From assembly GCA_949752795.1 (NCBI GenBank), contig OX457056.1:98602942-98666941 (forward strand): 64,000 nucleotides of DNA, read 5' to 3'. Numbering within the stretch: the first letter of the stretch is position 1; every line of letters starts with the position of its first letter. The notes under the pieces were generated by a model, which had not been told where the DNA came from, did not search any database, and worked only from the letters and a program-made list of their open reading frames with translations. Both the position numbers and the translations under genes were made by a program. Source of the stretch: Hyperoodon ampullatus (taxonomy: Eukaryota > Chordata > Mammalia > Artiodactyla > Ziphiidae). This document shows, piece by piece, positions 23,258 to 36,799 of this stretch.

Positions 23258-24214
23258 ATTTCTCCAAATAAGATGTACAGATTGCCAACAAACACATGAA
23301 AGGATTCTCAACATCACTAATTATTAGAGAAATGCAAATCAAAACTACAATGAGGTATCACCTCACACCAGTTAGAATGGGCATCATCAGAAAATGTACA
23401 AAAAATAAATGCTGGAGAGGGTCTGGATAAAAGGGAACCCTCTTGCACTGTTGGTGGGAATGTAAATTGATACAGCCACTATGGAGAACAGTATGGAGGT
23501 TCCTGAAAAAAACAAAAAATAGAACTACCATATAACCCAGCAATTTGACTACTGGACATATACCCTGAGAAAACCATAATTCAAAGAGGGTCTTGTACCA
23601 CAATGTTCATTGCAGCTCTATTTACAATATCCAGGACATGGAAGCAACCTAAGTGTCCATCAACAGATGAATGGATAAAGAAGATGTGGCACATATATAC
23701 AATGGAATATTACTCAGCCATAAAAAGAAATGAAGCTGAGCTATTTGTAATGAGGTGGATGGACCTAGAGACTGTCATACAGAGTGAAGTAGGTCAGAAA
23801 GAGAAAAACAAATACCATATGCTAGCACATATATATGGAATCTGAAAAAAGAAAGAAAAAGAAAATGGTCAGAAGAACCTAGGGGCAAGATGGGAATAAA
23901 GATGCAGACCTACTAGAGAATGGACTTGAAGATATGGGGAGGGGGAAGGGTAAGCTGGGACAAAGTGAGAGAGTGTCATGGACATATATACACTACCAAA
24001 TGTAATACAGATAGCTAGTGGGAAGCAGCTGCATAGCACAGGGAGATCAGCTCGGTGCTTTGTGACCACCTAGAGGGGTGGAATAGGGAGGGTGGGAGGG
24101 AGGGCGATGCAAGAGGGAAGAGACATGGGGATATATGTATATGTATAACTGATTCACTTTGTTACTAATATAGGATTGTAAAGCAATTATACTCCAAAAG
24201 AGATGTTAAAAAAA
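23258..24214 (+). mobile_element. 5'-truncated L1, 3' end, young family
   Basis: Begins inside ORF2 at CATTTCTCCAAATAAGATGT and follows the 3' part of the full-length L1 at 10111-11020 closely. It includes the C-terminal frame at 23603-23845 (MFIAALFTI...[20 protein letters not shown]) and the G-rich 3' UTR, ending in a short A-rich tail near 24214. The cysteine-motif segment has a substitution (GGGTCTGGATAAAAGG) that adds a stop. I did not find a convincing target-site duplication. Confidence 0.9.
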
Positions 24215-24659
24215 AAGTGAACTAAGCTGAAGAAGAATGTGCCATTATCTTATAAAATTGTTCTGTTGAATGAGGGCTTGTGACTTATCAGTAGCTCACA
24301 TTGTCTTCTCTAAGTAATGAATAGATAAAAATAGCCATAGTAAAGTCTAAGATTATCTCAAATAATTAATTTTTTGTAAATGCAAAAATTTTGTTATGGA
24401 AAGTAAACAAAATAGACAAATGCCCATCTTCACATAAAATTCACATAAGTAAATCATATTAAGAAACTCTCTTGGAAAAATAAAACCTTCTAATGATCCC
24501 CACAAAGTTATCTGGTTAAAAAGACATCTCTGTTCACAGAAAAGAAATTGTTAGACAGCATTATTAACAACTAGTAATTAAAAGTTATAGTGTGATGGGG
24601 AGGAGATAACCTTGATAACCTTGACATAGAAAATTGATTACTGTTAACTTTTCTGTGTT

Positions 24660-25192
24660 TGTTTGTTAAAATTCACCCACCGTTTCACCCCTCCCTGTAT
24701 CCACACTCTTTGAAATGTGACTACACAAAACTTCTCATCAAGATATGATGCTCATTCTCCCTATCCTGGCAACTTGGTTGCCCTTGTGATTTACTTTAAA
24801 AGAAGGCAGTAAAAGTCTCATTTCCAGTTCTGAGCATAGACCTCAAGAGGTCTTGTACAATTCTGTTTTATCTCTGGACCTTGCACTGCAATGTGAAGAA
24901 GCCTGGGCTACCCTACTGGATGATGAAACTAGAGTGACCCATTTACTTCTGTTATTTCAGAAGACAGCTAGTCATACATCAGACATGAGAATGAGGCCTT
25001 CCTTTACTAGTCATCCTTAGGCTACCTACCAGCTGACCACAGACACATGAGAAATCCCAGCCAAGCTTGGCCAAAAACACAAGAATCACACAACTGACCT
25101 ATACTCTTAAGAGTAATAATACACATCTATTATTTTAATCTGCTGTGCATTTGGGGGTGATTAGTTATTCAGCAATGTCTAACTGATACATG
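24660..25192 (+). mobile_element. Solo LTR, MLT1-like (MaLR)
   Basis: The 3' part (AATAATACACATCTATTATTTTAATC, then a TTTGGGGGTGATTAGTTATTCAGCAATG stretch and TAACTGATAC) matches the well-known MaLR LTR ending. Upstream blocks on GAAGCCTGGGCTACC and CCAGCTGACC also fit. It is diverged and has no internal viral sequence next to it. Confidence 0.5.
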
Positions 25193-25489
25193 TCTTTTCC
25201 AAAAATGAAAAGGAAATCATATTTTCTATTTAAGTTTTGAGTATTACAATTTTGAGTAATTGATGATATAAAGCCCAAAACTATAATTTAGAAGACTGCT
25301 TTCCTCTCTTGTTCTTTTTTTTTTTCTTTCCTTATTTAGGAGAATATGGATTGCAAATGCTACAAAATTGTTAAGAATACTAAAAATAAGGGAAATTAGA
25401 ACACATTCTTGTTTTACTCAATTTGGTGTTATGATAGAACTTTTCTAAAAATCATTTTCTCTTCCAACCCTTACCCTCATCCCTATACA

Positions 25490-25695
25490 CTCACTTATTC
25501 TAGATACACACTGAGCTGCCATAGCCCACTCCACAACATTCAATAACCTATATTTTTATCTCATCTCAGACCCTTAAGTGTGTTGTGCCCTCAATATGAA
25601 ATAATCTTGACCCTAATTTATCTAATTTTTACCTATTGTTTAGAATTCAGCTAAAAAATCAGCTTTTCATACAAGTCTATACTCAGTATGGTTTT
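25490..25695 (+). mobile_element. Possible L2-like fragment
   Basis: The region GTGCCCTCAATATGAAATAA, then TTTTTACCTATTGTTTAGAA, then TTCAGCTAAAAAATCAGC resembles a part of L2 just upstream of its 3' end. Weak and judged by eye. Confidence 0.4.
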
Positions 25696-26139
25696 ACCAA
25701 CTTTTTTTTCTAATAGGATAAGTATTCTTGTTGTGCTGCCATGGAACTCTGAATATATTATCATGGTGTCCATGATGATTTTTAACTGGATCTTCAATTG
25801 ACTGACTTCTTCTTATAGACTAATGTGCTTACAGGATTAAGAATATGTTTCAATAATATTTTACTATTAAAAAATGTCAAGTTCACAATGAGTACTCAGT
25901 AACTGTTAAATGTGTGAATTAAAGATTAATTTAATATTTAATTACACTGGTCTCCGTGACTCTCTTAATGTATGTTTCATGTCATTCTAAGTAGGAAAAC
26001 ATATGAATCAAGTATTCTTAATGCTAGCTGCAATAAAATATAAATCCTAAAATCTCAGTGGTTTAATATATTAGTTTATTTCTCATTCATAAAGGATGAA
26101 AACATGTGTCTCTGATTGGCATCAGCCTCATGGAAGTTA

Positions 26140-26346
26140 GAGTTTCTCAGCCCTGGCTCTATTAACATTTTTGGCCTATCTAATTCTTTGTTGTGGTAGA
26201 CTGTTCTTGTAGGTTGTATAACAGCATCTACTGTCTCTACCAACTAAATTCCAATAGCACCTTCTTAGTTATGATGACCAAAAATATCTCCAGATGTTGC
26301 CAAATGCCCCATAGGGGACAAAATCAGCCCCAGTAGAGAACTACTG
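26140..26346 (+). mobile_element. hAT-type MER element (non-autonomous)
   Basis: Starts AGTTTCTCAGCCCTGG and ends AGTAGAGAACTACTG, which are inverted termini of the hAT-Charlie kind. The inside keeps TTTGTTGTGGTAGACTGTTC, AACAGCATCTACTG and CTCCAGATGTTGCCAAATGC blocks in the expected order. No clear 8-bp target-site duplication remains. Confidence 0.65.
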
Positions 26347-26649
26347 ATTTAAACAATTACAGGGACCCAGCCTCCTTCAATCTTGTGGTTACAGTATCTT
26401 CAAAACATGGCTTCTAAGTTCTCCAAGCTCTTATGCTTCAAGAGGTTGAAGGAAAAGAACGGGAGAATCAAATGTGAGAGAATTCTATGGCCCATATATG
26501 GAGATGGTGCAACTTCCTTCCACTCACATTCCATTGGATATACTCAGTCACATGGACACACCTAATTGCAGAGACTGAGAAAGTGTAATTGTGTTGCTTG
26601 GATTTATCTTCTAAACCATGGACTATATTTTTCAGTAACTGCTATATCT

Positions 26650-26945
26650 AGATGAGTCCATGTGACTAATTCTTTGTAAAGGTATGTGAGCATGAGTAAT
26701 GTGTCATTTCTAGTATGAAACATTTAAGAAATATATGTGTCTTCTCCACATAATTTTTCACCAGTTATTAGCTGGGATGAACACACCCAGGCTCTAGGGC
26801 TTGGCTGTGAGGTAGAATGTAAAGTGCCTGAATCACTGTGTAGAAAGCCATCCGTGTAACACTCAGCGTAGCCCATTACATGAGAAAGAAATGAAGTTTT
26901 ATTATGTTAAGCCAGTACAGTTTTGAGGATTATTTGTGATATAAG
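26650..26945 (+). mobile_element. LTR fragment, MLT1-like
   Basis: AAGTGCCTGAATCACTGTGT, then CCCATTACATGAGAAAGAAA and TTTTATTATGTTAAGCCAGT follow the 3' half of a common MaLR-type LTR. Diverged, incomplete, judged by eye. Confidence 0.5.
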
Positions 26946-27640
26946 GTAAGAAATACCATTCAGCATGTAACTCTACCTATTCCACGATAATTGCTCACCA
27001 CTGTCATTTTTGCTTCACCTTTCGTCCCATGTTGATGTTTCTGTATTCACATATTTCCTTTTTAGTTAGTTTTCTCTCAAATAGCTACATTAGAGAGAAT
27101 ACATAGATTTTACAGTCTTGGGATTCTAGTATATTCGTCAATATCTTCTTTTTGTCCTGTAATCTTATCTTACTGAAAAATAAAGTTATTTTTTCTTCAT
27201 AGTTTATAAATGTCCCTTCAATATCTTCCAGCTTCCAGGGCTGTTAATGGCAAATACAATAACACAACTTATTTATTTATTATTCTTGCATAGAAGCTAG
27301 AACAAAAAAATTATTTTTATAAGTCAAGAATTTCCCAATAATCTAACTTGGAAATCAGTAATGTCTTTAATTATCTCACTAACCTTTTCTTCTACTAAAT
27401 TTTAATTTTTGTCCTCTACCATCTTTATTTTCATTGGGGAATATATATTTTCCCCAAATAAAGTCTTCGGGATATATCTTACATTTCCCTTTTGTTTCAT
27501 TTATTATTGTACCCTGTTTATATTTGTGTTCACTTCCTTGAAATATTTCTTGTACTTAATCATCCTGGATGCTGACACCTTATTATGACCATCCTCTTTA
27601 ATTCATCTACTCATTTATAAACACTTTAATGTTCAAAAGG

Positions 27641-27661
27641 TCTTTCTTTTCTCTTTCTTTT

Positions 27662-27717
<56 letters not shown>
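27641..27717. repeat. (CTTT)n microsatellite
   Basis: About 77 bases of CTTT units. A less regular C/T tract continues to about 27770. Confidence 0.95.
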
Positions 27718-27718
<1 letters not shown>

Positions 27719-28036
27719 TTGCTTCCTTCCTTTTTCCTTTCTTTCCTTCAGTTTTCTCTTCTTTTTTGCTTCATTTGGATCTTTTAAAACACAGCAACTT
27801 TATTTATTATCACTGAATGACTCATCTTTCTCATCCAAAATTTTATTTCACTGGATTTGTGTTCTGATGCTCTAATATGATCTACTTTTCTCTGGTTGCT
27901 ACACCACTTATGTGGATTGTTAATTTATTTTGCTAGCTCAGTATATCTGGCCTAAAGACTAATTATTTAGATGATAAAATGAATGTTGTATGTCTTAAAA
28001 GTACTTGATCATATTTAGGAGAAACAAAGTAATCTA

Positions 28037-28735
28037 CAGTCAGCCCCCCAAATCCACAGGTTACACATCCACAAATTCAACCAACTGTGGATCAAAAATA
28101 TTCAAAAAAAATTCCAGTAACTTTTTAAAAGCAAAACTTCACCAGGGAATGTAGGGGGAGGGGAATTGGATGAAGGCAGTCAAAACATGCAAACTTAAAT
28201 AAGTACTAGGGGTGAAATGTACAACATGATAAATTAATTGATTAACACTGCCATATGTTCTATATGAAAGTTGTTAACAGAGTAAATCCTGAGTTCTCAT
28301 CACCAGAAAAACTTTTTTTCTGTTTATTTAATTTTGTACCTATATGAGATGATGGATGTTCTATAAACTTATTGTGATAATCACTTCATGAAGTATGTTA
28401 ATCAAATCATTATGCTGTATAACTTAAACTTACACATTGCTGTATGTCAATTAGATCTCATTACATTGAAAGGAACAAAGCAAAACTTGAATTTGCCATG
28501 CACTGGCAACTGTTTACATAGTAGCATTTACATTGTATTTACAACAAATTATATAACATGAACATTGTATAAGGCACTATAAGTAATTTAGAGATGGTTA
28601 GAAGTATATGGGAGGAAGGTTATATGCAAATACTACACCATTTTGTATAAAGAACTTGAGTATCTGCAGATTTTGGTATCCTTGGAGGGGATGGGGTGCT
28701 GGAACTACTCCCCCATGGATAACAAGAGACAACTG
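28037..28735 (+). mobile_element. Tigger-type (TcMar) non-autonomous DNA transposon, split by an L1 tail
   Basis: The left end is CAGTCAGCCCCCCAAATCCA. The right end, read as its reverse complement, is CAGTTGTCTCTTGTTATCCA. These resemble each other as terminal inverted repeats. TA dinucleotides flank both ends (28035-28036 and 28736-28737), as expected for TcMar targets. The internal TATTTACAACAAATTATATA and GATTTTGGTATCCTTGG blocks fit the family. An L1 tail at 28140-28476 interrupts it. No transposase frame is present. Confidence 0.75.
28140..28476 (+). mobile_element. Old L1 3' end inserted in the Tigger element
   Basis: Contains GGTGAAATGTACAACATGAT, GAAAGTTGTTAACAGAGTAA and TGAGATGATGGATGTTC, the 3' UTR of an old mammalian L1 (L1M type). 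The 12-bp repeat AAAGCAAAACTT at 28128-28139 and 28477-28488 bounds it exactly. The Tigger sequence is continuous once it is removed. Confidence 0.8.
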
Positions 28736-28737
28736 TA

Positions 28738-31460
28738 TTCATATAACTAGTAGAAACCAAGCTAGTAAATTTTATGCTCTTGTAACTGCCATCCTTAAAT
28801 TCATGTGTCACCAAACAAGATTATCTTTGTTTAATTAATACTGAAATTCAGGGACCATTAAGCAACTGAGTCATAGAAATAAGCCTTCATTTCAACAATG
28901 CATGACCAATATGACTAAAAATATTTCGTGTAGGTTTTTGAAAACAATAACAACAAAACAAAAATAACAGCAAAATTTTCTTAATGAATAATTTGAAAAT
29001 GATAAAATAGTCTCTGGAAACATTAGAATAAACTCTCAAATTTTTAAGTTATTACATCTTAAAATATATGTCCAAGAAAATGAATGAATCTATACACTTT
29101 GTTTTAATTTTATAAATTTCACTCACCAAAGATTTTTTTTTTTAATATAACACAACACACACAAAAAGAAAAACACCTTTCAGGGGCCTCACTAATTATG
29201 TCATAGAGAAATTTTCCCTTCATATTGTTAGATTCTCTCAAAATTGCAAGAATACTCCTTGTTGAAATTTCTCCAGTATTTAGGAGAAAAATAAATTATT
29301 CAGATTCAACACAGAGACAGGTATTAGAAATATCTTAATATTAGAAAGTAGATTCAGAGCATAAAAATATACTTTTTTCAGAAATTAATGTTTTTCCCTT
29401 GATTTGAAAGCTAAAGTATAAAATACATATGACTGAAGATGTATTAAAAAGTTATATTACTTAATTGTATGTTTTTTCAGATTTAAAAATATCATTAATG
29501 GGATAAAAGCTTCCTTTTACAGATTCAAATCACTGTGCACATCTATTCACAAGCTCTTTTATGTTAAAATTCAAAAAGAGTGACTCTGAATGAAATCTTA
29601 ATGTGTGATGAGTAGGTTCCATTATTGAGAACATAATTACCATATACAGTGCCTTGCCCCGTTAATAATGCAAGAAAACTAAATGACAGGGCTGCAGTGA
29701 GAGGTGGTCACAGTTTTAATGACTGCATGCAAGAGGTTTCATAAATCTCCACTAAAATAAAAGACTAACTCCTGGAAGAAAGTGGCATTAAAGTTGGGAA
29801 GAGCTGGCAGAACTGATTGTAAATAACTTGAACCAAAATATTCACACACATTCACTCTAAGTATTTTTTCTCTTGGTATTTAGAGAGATATCTATTATAT
29901 TGTTTGACCCATAACACAGAAAAAGGAGGACATACAGAAACAGGATATAGAGATATACATATACAAATTTAAATCATTATGTAATATGTACATATTACTA
30001 ATACATGTATGTGTATTAATTTTGTGATTTTTTCCCTTTCTACAAACAGAATTATACTTGAATGACACTTGATGTAAGGTTGAACAATTATCATTTCTCA
30101 TTTAATATATTTTTTTAGAACAATGATTGGCATATGTATAATCCTTGTCCCTGAAATGAATAAACACATTCAAATTCTAGGAAAAATTATGTTCATGAAT
30201 TTATAGATGCAGATGTCTGGTAATTAAGGTGCTGTAATTGCCTTACAATTAATTCTCCATTTAATAATAGAGAAGATAACAAATTTTTGTCACAAATAGC
30301 AGAGCAATTTTTTATGGATAATGTATCTTTATATTTCCTGATTGGACTTTTCTACCAGAGTTCAGTGCAGGAAACGGAAACCACTGTAGGCATTTTTAAA
30401 CATGAGGAAATTTCATACAGGAAAGTCTGTGTTTACCAAAGCATTGACAAGCCTGAAGGAACAGTTTCTAAGCTGGGTCTCTTTGAATAACTCCTGGACC
30501 TATACAGAACTGACTTACTAGGAGGGCACTACTTTTGAAGTCACAAATGGAAATATGCCGGAAACAAGAGTCTCTGCCTTTGCCAACACAGCCCAACACT
30601 CAGGAGGCTGGAAAACGTGCTCCTGATACTGGAGTCAAGGGATGAGACACCAGATCAAGGTGCTGAACCTGCTGCTTGTCAACACTTAGGAAACTGAAGT
30701 TTGGGCCCTGCAGTACCACTGTTGGTAACCCTCATATATCCCGAGCACTCTTTGCCAATAGTAAGATGTAAAAGCCACAAGAAGATGGTTTTTAATTAAC
30801 TCTTCCCTTTCAGATCTTGCTACACATACATGTTAACCAAATGGTGGAAATCAATTTGCATTCAGGACCTTAGCTGAAAAGGAGTCTGAGAAATGTAGGT
30901 TTTAGATTTCAACCCTGTAGTAAGTAAAGGTTTACATAAGATAATGAATTGGATGCCTAATGTGAGTTACGTATAAACAGCATAATCTCCACATGTGAAT
31001 AAAATATGTTTTAAATATACTGTAGCAGCATACTACACTAATATTTCCTCCACGAAAACAAATATATCTCAAATTTTGGAGTATTTTGTTCTGGCAAGAA
31101 AAACTATTCCAGTGGAAAAAAACATTTTTCAAAAAAAGAAATTGAATACATTTGGCAAAGAGAAGTTAAAATAAGAGACAACACAAGAATATCTTAAAAG
31201 ATTTTAGAGTTGCATAGAGATAAATTCAGTGTGTTTTGAGATCAGCAGCAACTGGTGATCATGTGAAAATTAAAAGTCAAACTGAGACCACTCAAGTTTA
31301 AAGACAGTTTCCTAAATGTTTACCTACTTAAACTTAGAACATAGTGGACATTCATGGAGGTGGGGGGAGGGCATATTTTAACTAGATATTTACTCTATGA
31401 TAGTAACACACGTTAATCATTCTAAAAAATAAATGTTTTCATGGAAATTACTTGGTCTGC
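28738..31460. other. Unrecognised sequence
   Basis: AT-rich with no clear gene. The part at 30300-30720 is less AT-rich and contains a 67-residue frame at 30287-30490 that matches nothing I recognise. The AGGAAACGGAAACCACTGTA start of that part recalls a dispersed mammalian repeat, but I cannot name it. Confidence 0.45.
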
Positions 31461-31850
31461 TCTATTAGATTTCTACTGTCTCTATTATCACAAACTTAGT
31501 GGCTTAACACAACACAAATCTACCACCTCACAGTTTTGCAGGCTAGAAGTCTGACATGGGTCTCACTGAGCTAAAATGAAGGTGAGGTCATCAAAGGCAA
31601 TGGCTTTGCAATCCTCTGTGCCTTTGTTTTCTCTAGTTATATTTCTGTCTCTTCTGCCTTCCTCTTCCATTTTAAGGACACTTGTGAAAATATTGGTCCC
31701 ACCTGGATAATCCAGGGGAATGTCTGCATCATAAAGTCCATAACCATAATCATAGCTGCAAATTTTCTTTTGCCAAGTAAAGAAACATAATCACTGGTTC
31801 TGAAAATTAGGACATGGGCATTTTGGGACACTCATTATCTGCCTATCACA
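31461..31850 (-). mobile_element. Solo LTR, MLT1-like (MaLR), minus strand
   Basis: On the minus strand it starts TGTGATAGGCAGATAATGAG and passes CCTGGATTATCCAGG. It ends with GTGTTGTGTTAAGCCACTAA, the standard MaLR LTR ending. It is a 390-bp diverged LTR with no internal retroviral sequence beside it. Confidence 0.75.
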
Positions 31851-34200
31851 TCTGCTAAGAGTAATAACAACAAAAATAGAATTTTCTTATGTAGAGAAAA
31901 GCTCTTAGTTGTGATATCTCACTTAGTATCATATTATATATCTTATTACATTTGATAAAAGGGACACATTTTATTATATCCTTTGAAAATATCTGAAAGT
32001 TCATATTCAGTTTAATTGTTTTTCATCAAATATATGCATTTTATATCAATCTAGTTGGAACACTCAGAAAGAAAGTTTATTTTATAGTAATAACTCCATG
32101 TGAAAAAATATTTTACTTTTAAATGATCTTATTCACAAAGATCAGATTGCTCATATGCCATGAAAATTTTTCAGGGAACTTCTAAACACCTAAATTACAT
32201 TTTATCATTCAACTATAAATTAAACCTAACACTTGGATCTATTTACTCACTACCCATAATGTAGAATGTCACTGTTACAAGATATTTAGAAATGTGCCTA
32301 TTATCTGTGTCAGTATTATTGTGTCTACTTGAGGATACTGATTTAGACAAAACTAACCTGCAGGTGATTTCAGTTTGGAAGAGAATATAAGAGTTACAAC
32401 ATGCAGTTTAGAGGTTAAAGTTTTTGGGGTAAAGATAGACTCTACCGTTGACAGAAACATAACAGAGATTAAACAGGGACATGAAATAAGCCCTGCTTAT
32501 TGTGTGTAAACTGATAAAATACAGATGTGTGACACCCCCCCCCCCAAAATCAAATTAGCTATGGGCACAAAATATACAAACACAATGTGTAATTCTCAGA
32601 GGAGGTGGAAGTATACATGTTTAATTCACATTTCTGTCAAAACAGACTAAGAATAGCACCACTGCTGTGACTGGAATTTCCACAGGCCTCACCAACCTAC
32701 AGGGCACTATTAACAGGGATAACATATTTCTCAGGGCATTTTCCCCACTGACTAATGTAGAACATCAGCCTCCCTTCTGGTCCCTGCTCTTTCCACTTAA
32801 ATATCTTGGATTTCCTAGGTTGTCTCACATGTGGATCAAGTTCAGAGAATGGCAACCTCTGCCACTTCTGCTGGGTATTGTTCAACTGCCCTCATTCCTT
32901 GAGGTTGAGTTCACTGGAGAAAAGCCCTCCAAAGGCACTTCTACCTGCTGGACATGCTGGTTCTTTCATTAGGCACCACTCCATTCACTGTCTCCTAGAC
33001 CACATCATGAATGCACCAGAAACATCCATGAGATTTTTGGTAGAACAAAATGGGAGAGTGTCTTATTACTTCTTCAAGTGTTTTGGAGTCTATTTAAAAT
33101 CTACCAAATCCTTATGTTCAGGTCCTAAAATATAACATTTTGTTGAAACACTTTTCTCTGTTTGCTGACAGTCCTCCTTATTCTTTGGATTTAGAGGGGA
33201 GAGGTTCAAATGACTGTTTCTTCAAATTCATACTATCTCTTTTCTCCTACAACAAAGGCTTTATTGTTCAGATAATCTTGTTTTGTGCCTTCCAGTGAGT
33301 TCTCTTAGGAGATCCTCAATCCTCCATGCAAGTAAGACTTCTATTTAGACTTCCCCACCCACTCATCATATAGGCACACACTTCTCAACAATAAGACACA
33401 GTTTAAACCTAGGCTGAAATTTACATCCTTTCATAACACATATTACCTTCAATGTAGGAACTACTGCAGGACACTGAAACACTCAAAAAACATGGAAATA
33501 TTTAAAAAATGGGTGAGCATACTCCATGGATTTGAAACTGAAAATAAAGTCACCAAATATCAAGTTGATCTAGCCAGTGCTGGGAAACTATTAATCCAAT
33601 CATATAAAGACTATAAATCTCCTATTTCCAATTTTGGGAGGAGTAAGTATCTACAACATGGTCTAGGATATGTTGGGCATATCTGTGTCTGAATACAGAA
33701 GGAATAATTTCTAAACTTATTCTCACTTCACCCAGACTTAAGACATGTCCTGTTTTGTGATCATCCTGCATTCTGCAGAATGTGTGGACACATTCCCAGA
33801 ATAACTCTATAGTGAAAGGATTTTCTGGAATTCACTTTATCTTTGTGAATCACTTCTGCATCGATGTTTCCTACCTGTAATATATCTAGCCTCTCTGCTG
33901 AAGAAAATGTTCTGTTCATGAAACTGGATACAATCCTGTTATGTATAAATTTTAAAAGATTTAGGACTGACATCACTTCATTGTTCTCATAGGAAGGAAA
34001 TGTTTGGAAATAACTGAAAAGTTGATTAGCTGTTTAATCTTAATACTTGACATACTATATTTATGTATAGCTTGTGGTTTAAAAAGTTAAGTCAGATATT
34101 GGGAAGGAATAAAATGTATTCTAAATATGTCAGAACCTAACATACTTTATACAGTAGAGTAACTTAAAATAAGTTTTTGTTGATAGGTTGCTTTCTCTTT
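31851..34200. other. Unrecognised sequence, with a C11 run at 32535-32545
   Basis: No named repeat. The block 32640-33140 is richer in G+C and carries two overlapping plus-strand frames (32667-32972, 101 residues; 32806-33135, 109 residues). Their translations show no family I recognise. They are more likely chance frames than genes. Confidence 0.45.
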
Positions 34201-35445
34201 AAAAATGTTATTTTGGGGAGGAGATCAAGACGGTGGAGTAGGAGGATGCTGGGCTCACTTCCCCTCACAAACACATCAAAACTACAACTATATATAGAGT
34301 GACTCACACGGGAATCAACCTGGGAATTAGCAGAACAGCTTTTCTGCAACTAAGGCTGTAAATAAAGATCCAAATGAAGTCTGGTAGGAAGGGAGGAGAA
34401 GTGATATGGTTAGAACCCACACCCCTAGCAGCGGACACAGAAAGGAAAGGATAACCCAGGCTTGTGTGTCATCACTGGGTAGTACAAGGTTTGAACCACA
34501 TATTTAGCACTTAACCCCCAGGTCCAACACTGGTAAGATGAGCCCCCTTAGCTGGTTGAAAAACCAGTGGGACTTACCAGAGGACTAGAAGAAACCAATA
34601 GTCTGCCCTTGAAGAATACATGAAGTTTTGATTACTCCCAGTTATAGTGTGGAGGTAGCAGACTGAAATTTTCTTGGGCATCTGGCTGGCTTACCAGGAC
34701 CACTCCAGCCCCTAGCTGGGCTCCTATTCCAGCCCCTCTTGCTCTGGCATTTTTCCCCACTAAGGAGGAGGCTTCCTTTGCCAATGAGAATACTCATATA
34801 TGGAGGAAACAGAGACAGCTCTGAATGCAGTCCTCCCTCTGACCAGGGTAGAGGCAGTCATTATCAGCTCTCAAGTCTCTGCACACACTCCCAAGGGATG
34901 GAAGCTAGCTCCAGGGCAGAGACCACCATCACTGAAGTATACATCCCTGTACACACTAGGGAGGGACCAAGGCCAGTTCAGTGGAGTGACACCAATCCTT
35001 CTGGTCCTGATCCAGCCTCTAACCAGGGGACACACATTGGGAAAATATGAAATCAGCATAAAAGTGCAGCCCCAAGTCCTCAGATTCCAGCTACATCTCA
35101 AACCGAGGCAAAGACTGCCATCATACCCAGGAGAAACAGCTCCATCATGTCTCCTGCTCCAGCCTCTAAGCCCCCAAACTAGCCCCCAATAGGATAGTGA
35201 TGGGCTGTATACATAGGAGAAGCCCTGGCTTGCACATGGCTCTGGCTCTGGCCCCTCCAAATCAAGTCCTATCTCCCACCAAGATGGTGGCTGCCAGCCT
35301 ATGCTCACTTCAGATCCAGCTTTCCCACCAAAGCCACTGTGCACACACAGACTGCATAAGAATACTACCACACAGGACACCATTTCAAGATCAGGAAATG
35401 TAAATATTTCCCCTAATTTTATAGAGACAGAGAAAGTTAAACAAA

Positions 35446-36302
35446 ATGAGAAGATAGTGAAATAGGTTTCCAAAGAAAGACCAATAAAAAAACCCTAAAG
35501 AAACAGAGGTAAATAATTTACCTGATAGATTTCAAAGCAACAGTAATAAGAATGCTAACTAAACTGAGAAAAAAGAATATGAACACAGTGACAATTTTAA
35601 CAAAGAATTAGAAAATATAAGAGCTGAGGAACACAATAACTGAAATGAAAAAATACACTAGAGGGAATTAACAGCATATTAGGTGAAACAAAAAAACGCA
35701 TAAGCAATATAGAAGAGACAATAATGGAAGCCACTCAATCAGAAGAGCAAAAGAAAAAAAAAACATATTAACAATGAGAATAGTTTAAAGGACCTCTAGG
35801 ACAACATCAAGTGTACTAACACTTGTATTATAGAGGTCCCAGAAGGAGAAGAGAGAGAGAGAAAGGGGTGGAAATGTACTTGATGAAACTATGGCTGAAA
35901 TCTTCCTGAACTTGAAGAAGGAAACAGATATTCAGGCACAGGAAGGACAAAGAGTACAAAACAAGATGAACCCAAAGAGACCTGCACCAAGACATATCAT
36001 AATTAAAATGGCAAACATTAAAGGTAAAAAGAGAATTCTAAAGAAGAACAAAGAGTAACATACAAAAGAATCCCCATAAGGCTATTAACTGATTTTTCAG
36101 CAGATCTTTGCAGGCCAAAAGAGAGTGGCATGTTATATTTAAAGTGCTAAAAGGGAAAAACCTAAAACCTAGGACACCTTACACAGCAATGTTATCATTC
36201 AGAATTGAAGGAGAAATAAAGAACTTTTCAGACAAGGAAAAACTAAAAGAGTTTATAAATACTAAACAGACTTTACAAGAGGTGCTAAAGGGTCCTCTTT
36301 AA
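35446..36302 (+). pseudogene. L1 ORF1 remnant of the old full-length element
   Basis: The start context ACAAAATGAGAAGATAG aligns with the ORF1 start of the 3579-11064 copy, but a TAG follows after three codons. The C-terminal frame at 36108-36302 (MQAKREWHVIFKVLKGKNL...) aligns residue by residue with the end of the intact ORF1. The middle is broken by several stops and indels. Confidence 0.85.
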
Positions 36303-36799
36303 ATGAAAAAGAAAAGGCAACAAAAAAAGAAAAGAAATTATGCAAAGGGGAAAATCCCACTGGTATAGACAAATATATAGTAAAGGCTATGGATCAACCA
36401 TTTAAATGAGGTAGTGCAAAGATTAAAAGATTAAAAGAAAAAAGTATATAAAATCAAATATAACCACAATAAACAGTTACAGGATAACTATGAAGATGTA
36501 AAACATGACATCAAAAACACAAACATTGGGGGAAAGGAGTTGACATGTAGATCTTTTAGAATGTGTTTGAAGTTACATTACTAACAGTTTAAAATAAATA
36601 GATATAGTTACAGGTCAACATATATAAACCCTATCAGAACGAGAAATCAAAAACCTATAATATATACACAAACACTAGAGAGAAAGGAACACAAGCATAC
36701 CACTAAAGCAAATTATCAAATCATAATGGAACAAACTAAAAGAAGAAGAAAAGAATAGAGAAGAATTACAAAAAAACCCTAGAAAACAAGTAACAAAAT

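Noticed and set aside
34739..35473. Frames of 103, 130 and 200 residues near 35 kb
   Set aside because: They lie in the 5' UTR of the old L1 on both strands and have no recognisable domain.
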